Assembly: GCF_027595985.1 (NCBI RefSeq) | Contig: NC_073307.1 | Coordinates: 12,282,432 to 12,346,431, forward strand | From: Sorex araneus | Lineage: Eukaryota; Chordata; Mammalia; Eulipotyphla; Soricidae | Direction: 5' to 3' | DNA length: 64,000 nt | In this document: positions 56,640 through 64,000 of the stretch, one piece after another | Layout: every line of letters starts with the position of its first letter | How positions within the stretch are numbered: the first letter of the stretch is position 1 | The notes under the pieces: generated by a model | What the model saw: the letters and a program-made list of their open reading frames with translations, nothing else | The model's database searches: none | Told to the model about the DNA's origin: nothing | Program-made: the position numbers and the translations under genes

Positions 56640-57120
56640 ATTAATACTGTAAGCAAGGAATATGTATTAGCACTTCTCATCGGGGGCCCTATGGCCTCAG
56701 CATATTCCAAGGTGGCTAGAAGTAAAAACTGTGTAAATGAGCATTATGATAGGGTTAGGGCCAACTGGCAGGACAGGGACAAGAGGGAGGCGACAAGTTT
56801 GGAAGGGGCTGTAGTCCGAAGAAGGGTGAGAAACACTAGTCTGTGCAAGGCTGCAACATTCTTTGCAGCCTCCAGGCACCTGTGCTTGTTACTCTTTCCC
56901 AGACTGCTTGGTTCTCGACCAGGGCTTGCTAAGAGTTGTGATCTTTTATCCCCCAACCCAGTGGCCTTCGGAGGTAGCAGCAAAGAATTTGTGTTCCCTG
57001 GTGCTGTATGGGGTTGGAGCCATGTGCACAAAGCAGTGCAAGTAACAGAGAAATTCAAACCTAGAAAGAGCTGTCTCTGTTTCTGACCCTTGGTTGCTGT
57101 TTGCCTCCTGCGCTAGAAAC
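56640..57120. other. unassigned segment in USP53 intron
   Basis: About 480 bp without a SOR, L1 or simple-repeat signature. The open frames on both strands have no recognisable domain. It might be an old DNA transposon or unique sequence; nothing here settles it. Confidence 0.4.
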
Positions 57121-57264
57121 CTGTTACTTGGGTGTGATCTGGATTGGGCTGAAAGAGAATCCGAAGCACAGACTGACTTGACAGCCTGATCAGAAAGGAA
57201 GCCTCATCCCACCCCACCCGCCCTCTCTCTAGCTAGACTGATCGATAGATAAGTAGGACGATAC

Positions 57265-57430
57265 CGGGTTCTGGGTCATGCCCCGTGGGGATCAGTGTTT
57301 ACTCCTGACTCTGCGCTCAGGGATCACTCCAGGTGTGTTTTGGGGCATCATGTGAGATAACAGGGATTGGACCTGGGTCAGGTACATGTAAGGCAAGTGC
57401 ACTACCCCGTGTACTAGCGCTCTGGCTCCA
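57265..57430 (-). mobile_element. diverged SOR-type SINE
   Basis: GGGTCATGCCCCGTGGGGATC, CTCCTGACTCTGCGCTCAGGG and ATGTAAGGCAAGTGCACTACC, ending GCGCTCTGGCTCC. Confidence 0.78.
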
Positions 57431-57728
57431 GAAGCCACAATAATTTATCCGCCTGAGTACCACTGGGTATGACCCAGAAACAAACGAAATCGTTAACACT
57501 CTTTAGAATATTTTTCTTATAAAACCCCCATCTGGACATAGAAATCTTGAGGTAGGTAAATAGTGATTACTATTTTTTTTGACATTAAAAATAATTACTT
57601 CATTTTCATTTTTAACTGTTTTAGCTCCTTTTTATGATTACTTATCAGATATTTGTATTCAAATAGTAAAGTTGGAGTTTTTTTAATTTGCCCTTGCTTT
57701 TATTTAAGTGTTCTTTGCTCTCTCGTAG

Positions 57729-58418
<690 letters not shown>

Positions 58419-58929
58419 TGACTTGTTCTAGTTTACAAAGTCCTTTGCGGAAAATCATTTAATTCTTCTTTCGTTGTAAATGAAGACTGAAGTTCTCATG
58501 GGCTGTTTGCTATCTCTTTCAATGATAGCAACAATATTTTGGCTCTGCATATTGGTTATTGTAAAAAAAAAATAAGCAGAGCAATATACTACTGTAATTT
58601 AAATCATTCGCCTTAGTGATGTTTATTTATTTCTAAAATATATGAAATTTTATTTTGAGTCAACTAACTTACCACCCTTCTTAAAGAAATTCAATAAACT
58701 CCCCATACGTAGTATGAGAAGAATCAAGATGCATTAATTAAATGAGAATGTGGCCTTTAATCGCAGTCATAAAACTCCAACCCCCTCCACTGGGTATCCT
58801 GGATCATCTGTAGAATGATTCAGGCACCACTTTTGTATTTAAAGTTTAATCCATTTTGCTTCCTTATTGAGATTATTTTAATTACTAGGTACGTGTTTGC
58901 TTTTCTGCCCTAGATAAAAAAAATTCCTT

Positions 58930-59090
58930 CTGGGACTTTGTTTTGGGAAAACACCTCGCAGTGCTTGCTGGATACTCCTGTTCTGGCTGTGACACCAGAA
59001 GCGAACACCGGGCTCTAGAGTGCTGGTGCTAGTGCACAGGCAGCTGGCTCTTGGAGCTGGTCTCCTGGCCCTGCGTTTTTCTTCTGCACG
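58930..59090 (-). mobile_element. decayed SOR-type SINE
   Basis: AAAACACCTCGCAGTGCTTGCTGG and GAAGCGAACACCGGGC, ending GGTCTCCTGGCCC. Confidence 0.5.
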
Positions 59091-59169
59091 ATAGTTTTTA
59101 TTCCCAAGTTTTTATTCCGAGTTTCTGTAGGATCCTGTCCCCTTCAGACCTTTTTCTCTACTGCTGATG

Positions 59170-59345
59170 ATGAGGGCCTGGAGAGAGAGTACAGGGTTTA
59201 AGGCACTGCCTTGCATGTGCTGACCCCAGTTCAAATCCCTAGCACTGTATATAGGAGCCCCAAATACCACCAGCGGTCCCTCTTGAGCACAGAGCCAGGA
59301 ATAGCCCCTGAGCACTGCCAGGTGTGACCCCCAACAAAGCAAATA
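59170..59345 (+). mobile_element. diverged SOR-type SINE
   Basis: GGGCCTGGAGAGAGAGTACAGGG head, GCTGACCCCAGTTCAAATCCC and ACCACCAGCGGTCCC, with end CTGCCAGGTGTGACCCCC. Confidence 0.82.
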
Positions 59346-59609
59346 AAATCAAGTAAATCTATGAGAAAAAATTAGAATACTGGGATATATTTCTATCTAT
59401 AGTATTACATACCTTAAAGTAGGTTATTTAAGATTACTTCATTACTTCTCTCTGTTGTCTGAAAAGTGAGTGTCCAAGAGAAATGTTTGCTAATTCAGGT
59501 GTAGATTGTGTATAGCAGCTGGGGAAGTCCTTGGAGCTCTGTGGTCTTGTATCTGGGTTGGGTGTTCACCCTGATAGTTCTTTAACTTCCCCAGGGAAGA
59601 AAAGCATGC

Positions 59610-59735
59610 ATGGGGCCAGAAAGACTGTAGGGCAGGCAGGGTGCTTGTCTTGCAAATGGCCGAGCCCAGTTCAGTCCCGAGTCTACCGTGAGAGATCCCT
59701 GAGTACCCAGGGAGTGGCAAAAAAACAAGACAGAA
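59610..59735 (+). mobile_element. diverged, shortened SOR-type SINE
   Basis: GGGGCCAGAAAGACTGTAGGGC head, CTTGCAAATGGCCGAGCCC and AGAGATCCCTGAG, with end GGGAGTGGC and an A-rich tail. About 50 bp of the core is missing. Confidence 0.7.
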
Positions 59736-60821
59736 CCCCCCAAAAGTGGACAAACCAAAAAAAAATATGGTCTACTAGTTTAAACATAACTGTTACATGT
59801 TTAAATTCTAGTTCTTAAAATCCTAAGACATAGATACTACTTTTATCCCCATTTCATTGGTTAGAAAATAGTTTCAGAAAATGTGTTTCGTAAATCAGAT
59901 GAAGAGCTGGGAAATGGTCAAGTCAGAATGAGACCCTGGCCACTCCTCAGAGGTGGGGGTATTAGCCACAGTGCTGTGCTCCTTCCCAAGGCCAAGGTGG
60001 AGCGTTCAAAAAAATCATGATCTTCATCTTTTTTGGTAAAAATCTCACTTAGCGACATATTATTATATGCTAGTTTATGGTCTGCAAGGAAGTATACATT
60101 TTTAAGATCTAATCCCTATAAGAACTCCGAGGCCAGGCAAATGCCATTATTTTTCTCCTTGTATAGATTTCTAGTCTTTCAGAATAATGTTAGGGACTGG
60201 ATTATTTCGGTAGTGACAGTCTTTCTGCTATTTTGCTAGCAGATGATGTGTGGCTGGCGGAAGCAGAGGGTTTGATTGTTGCCGCCTGCTGCCCTCTTAT
60301 TCCTGTCGCCACACCGATGCCCCCTCTCCGTTCTGTGTGCACTGACCAAGCAGAGTTCTGCTCACCCTGCTTTGTGGTTGCCACAGTAAATTCACCCCTG
60401 TTTGATATAGCCTGGCCTTTAGCTCCATTTATAGTTTCCTTCTAAATTTCATTTGGTTTCAAGAATTTATAATCACTTCCTCTCTTATGTCTTTGCCAAG
60501 TAACCCTTGTTTCCTATTCATATAAAATCCTTAACTGAGGATAAGTTTTTTTCTTGTTCTATGTCTCTCATGGTTTCCCCTTGTGAATCAATGGGAGAGT
60601 CTTATAAATCCACCTTTGATAGAAGAACGAGCTACATGGATGTACTGGCAGTTTTATACTGGCCAGTTTTTTTTTAGTGGTTATAGGTCCCTGAGTCTGT
60701 GCATGAGATTAAAAGAAGCTACTTATTAACCAACAGAAAGTATTGGAATTTATCCTTTGTTGTAGTGAGAAAAGTTTTACCAGGTCTCTTTTTTTAAAAA
60801 CATAATTTCAATGTTTCATAG

Positions 60822-60926
<105 letters not shown>

Positions 60927-61094
60927 TAGTTCTGAAAATGTCACATCAATGATTTCTCAAAAAAATTTAATTTTGTTTGTTGGCCTAGTGGGTTAATGGT
61001 AATCAGTGTTTATTGTCAGGTGAGTTATACTTTTGAAGATGAATTTTTCCAAAATAATTTTTATTCAGGTCGAATTTTTTATTATTTCCCAAGA

Positions 61095-61225
61095 ATAAGT
61101 AAATGCTGAAGTGGTAGAGCACATGCCTGGCATGTGTGAGGCCCTGGGTCGGCACCACGTCTCTCCCTAGAGCCACCGGGTGGTCCTGGACCTGCCCACA
61201 CTGCCAGGTGTGGCCCACCCAGATG
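61095..61225 (+). mobile_element. decayed tRNA-type SINE
   Basis: AAGTGGTAGAGCACATGCCTGG and GTGAGGCCCTGGGTCGGCACC form an ID-like head; the SOR-like end is CTGCCAGGTGTGGCCC. Confidence 0.6.
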
Positions 61226-61652
61226 TGTTAAGGTCTGCATATGATAAATGTGTTGGGGTTATTGTCTTCGAATTATCTTTTTATTGTTTTAGAATGATGA
61301 TTCATTTCAGCGCGTTCCCTTTTGAGCTGCTGCTAGATTCTGAGCAGTCCTATAGTTACTGAGGATACAGCTGTATGCAGAACTGATAAACATTTCTTTT
61401 CTCATGGAGCATATGTGCTAGGAGGGGAGGAGAGTGCAAATAAGTGAACTAATGCCAGTGTTATATGGGACTAACTACAAAGAAGGAAAAAACAAATGGG
61501 AGTAAGAGATTAGACAGTGTAAAGTGGCCCAGAAAGCCTCACGCAGCAAATGATACTTGAATCAGGACCTAGAGATGGTAAACAAGTGTGGACTGGAGCA
61601 TTCCAGCATTCTAGGCAGGTAGAGGAAAAAGCAACTGCAAAGGCCCTATGGG

Positions 61653-61655
<3 letters not shown>

Positions 61656-61693
<38 letters not shown>
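61656..61693. repeat. (GT)n microsatellite
   Basis: About 19 GT units followed by a G-rich run. Confidence 0.97.
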
Positions 61694-61695
<2 letters not shown>

Positions 61696-62694
61696 GGGAG
61701 GTGGGGGGGGTGGTGGAGGGGGCGGGGAGTGTGTTTCATTAACAAGAGGAGAACAGTAGAAGATGAGCTTAAGTCAGGCGAGTCATGGTGACTAAAGCTC
61801 ATCTGTAGATTCCTTTCTACAATTCCTGTCAAAGGGTTGAAGTGAATTCCTTGGATCTGGCCGGTCCACTGTCCAGTGGAGTGTGGCAGAGGTGATGCTG
61901 CAGGTAGCAGAGACTAGGTTAGATCAGAAATGGGAACACCCCCGAGCCCTGGCTCTGCCTCTTGGGATTCTTGTTCTTGGAAGCGAGCCCCACTGTACTG
62001 GTTGGAATCAACACTACTCTCATCCCAGTGACAAGTGAGAATACTGATTTTTTTTTTTGTAAGTAAATGTTGAGGTGGGTGGCTTAGTTTCACTCAGTAC
62101 TTAACCATTGTAGAGCAATGCGTAACTGAGTCCTGAGGGTTTAGGACCTTAGCTTTTTCTCTCTAGTTATTTAGGAAGTCTTGGAATTGTTCTGAGAGAA
62201 ATGATACAATCTGGAGATAGAATGTTTGGATTAGATGTCTTTGACTGGTTGGTCGAGAATAAATAGAAGGGAGACAATGGCAGAAACAGGAAGTTTGCTA
62301 TATATTAGCAACTCATTTATGTCACTGAAATTTTTTCCCAAGAATAAAAAATTTTATTAATATGTTCCCAGAGATAAACATTTCATTCTTTTATATCCTT
62401 AAATATTCTTCATGCATACATACATGAAAATCTTTTTTTTTTTTTTTGCTTTTAATGTCTTCTTACATTCTTAAAAAGACTCTTTGAATAGCTTACCAAG
62501 GTCCACAGTTTTCTGTTCTTTTGTTAAAGACCTGACAAAATAGGGTTATTGTAAAGATCATTACAGTGTCACATTTGGTTTTAGTTTGGTTAAGCCAATT
62601 TGGAATATTTTGCGTAATTGTAAAAACTAGCTAATTTCTCAGTCAAAGAATTCCTCATTGTCCTCTTACTTGCTAACACACCTATGGGCATTTG

Positions 62695-62732
<38 letters not shown>
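62695..62732. repeat. (CA)n microsatellite
   Basis: About 18 CA units in anonymous intron sequence. Confidence 0.97.
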
Positions 62733-62734
<2 letters not shown>

Positions 62735-62799
62735 TAGTCATGCTGATTACCTTGCAGCTTCCCAGAGATCTCCTTCCTCTTACAGCTTTGCTTTCTTTT

Positions 62800-62945
62800 T
62801 TCAATAAATTGTTTTTGGGGACCACATTCGGCTTACTCATGGTTCTGGGCTCAGAAATCATTATTGGACCTTGTCAGGAGACTGAGTGGTAACTGGGTTG
62901 GCTTCGAGCAAGGCAAGCTCCTTAAAACCCTGTACTCTCTCTCCA
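62800..62945 (-). mobile_element. diverged SOR-type SINE with internal deletion
   Basis: GGGGACCACATTCGGC, GGTTCTGGGCTCAGAAATCATT and GAGCAAGGCAAGCTCC, ending CTCTCTCCAGACC. Confidence 0.7.
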
Positions 62946-64000
62946 GACCTATCTTACAGTGCTTTTTTCCAGATATTCTTTTCGCACCTCTCCTTAAATA
63001 TCATAATTTTCCATCAGTGAGACCTTCCTTGACTGTCTTATCCTTCCCACTCTTCTACCCCTGACATCTTATGCCTAGTACTCTGTTTTATTTTATTTCA
63101 CCTCATTTTTTCCCATTTATTTTATCACATTCTAACATAATCTATGTTCAGATTACTTTTTTGCTTTCTCATTACTGCGATAGAATGTATGCCCCTTTTT
63201 TAGGGCAGAATTGTTGTCTGTTATAGTAGAAAACAATACTTTGTGTATACTACTCAGTCAAAAAGTAGATGTTGAATGAATGACAGTTTTTGCATAGGAT
63301 TAATATCTTAAGCATTGTCTTGAAAGGTTAGTTAAATAAACAGTTCTTAAAATATTTTTTGTCTTTTAGGATTTGGAATTGTAACTGATAAATTATAGTT
63401 CTGGTTATATAATATCATTTGACTTCTTTATTGGGTTCTTTATTTGTATGTAGATTAAGATTTTTTGCAGTAGAATAGAATCTTGAAATATTTTCCTAGT
63501 TTATATGCTAATCTTAAAAATTTTGGGGCCATAACATGACCTCTTGAGTTAATACAGAACTGAGTATGACTCATTATTTGGTGGATTGTCACTCCCACAT
63601 ATGATGATTGTCATAGAACTGGGACTTATTGAAATGTTTGTGTTATTGCTTAAATGCATTAAGAGAAATAGAAAAGATATTTTAAATTATTTTTTATTTG
63701 GGTATCATTGGTTTACAAGACTATGTTTGTATGCCTACACAGTGGTGGGGAGATTTTCTTCTGCCAGGGGCCATGTGGATGGGTATAATCTCATTCGTGG
63801 GACAGGTAATACAGGCAGTTGGGTTGCAGGCAGCCAACGAGAAGCATATGCGTCTATCCCATTAGGCTCCAGGTCCAGACCACATGATTTTGTGACATTA
63901 CGTGCCCTGACAGTCATACATGACCCTCTCCTCGTTTAGGGGCACACTGTTACAAGTTGTAGTAATATTTGTTCTTTGTTCTTGAAGAATGCCATTGGAA

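Larger units (their letters stand above)
44614..57728 (+). other. USP53: USP53 first intron region
   Basis: About 13 kb from the CpG-island donor to the acceptor before the start-codon exon. It holds a ~200-bp duplication pair (45133, 46086), one young short and one truncated long SOR at 46.5-46.8 kb, many decayed SINEs, and an L1 ORF2-to-3'UTR fragment (53595-54830). Three spans contain nothing I recognise: 45340-46080, 51080-52760 and 55080-56170. Extra noncoding exons may exist but could not be singled out. Confidence 0.7.

Overview
This window is vertebrate nuclear DNA from a placental mammal, almost certainly a shrew (Soricidae, probably Sorex). The evidence is a dense scatter of tRNA-derived SINEs of the SOR type: a 5' head with pol III A and B boxes, a CCATATGGTCCCC block, a core around GCCAGGAGTAA and a tail ending in GTGTGACCCAAAAAGC. 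The youngest copies are nearly identical and still carry target-site duplications. Coding sequence is under 2% of the window and lies entirely in short, conserved exons.

Two plus-strand genes are present, in the same order as on human chromosome 4q26. Positions 1-24,823 hold the 3' part of MYOZ2 (myozenin-2/calsarcin-1), a sarcomeric Z-disc protein that tethers calcineurin to alpha-actinin. Four coding exons are at 5566-5757, 13287-13416, 16794-16977 and 24574-24823, with a short 3'UTR and an AATAAA at 24990. The exon with the start codon was not found and presumably lies upstream. All splice junctions are GT/AG and their phases join perfectly. About 19 kb of intergenic DNA full of SINEs and simple repeats follows. 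A CpG island at about 43.86-45.13 kb is the USP53 promoter with a noncoding first exon (strong donor at 44614). The first two USP53 coding exons follow at 58263-58406 (after 534 nt of 5'UTR in the same exon) and 60822-60914. They encode the start of the USP domain, including the catalytic-Cys box. The rest of USP53 lies beyond the window.

The remaining sequence is interspersed repeats: short SOR SINEs, a longer SOR variant with a different 3' body and a (TGACAG)-like tail, many older diverged relatives, a few ID-like tRNA SINE pieces, L1 fragments, a probable shrew-specific retroelement 3' end, and microsatellites. No RNA gene, CRISPR array, complete transposon gene or virus-like gene was found.

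The most unusual object is an ~844 bp composite element at 26289-27132, flanked by a perfect 12-bp target-site duplication. It contains a 264-bp-period tandem duplication, an inverted repeat with ~100-bp arms, a SOR-long-like 3' body with an extra insert, and a (GTGATT)n tail. It therefore appears to have inserted as one unit. Other points for a second look: a CTCF-core-like decamer carried by young SOR copies, lineage-specific MYOZ2 changes (three extra codons at an exon start and a 15-bp tandem duplication near the C-terminus), several local segmental duplications, and a CGG tract in a possible upstream ORF in the USP53 leader.
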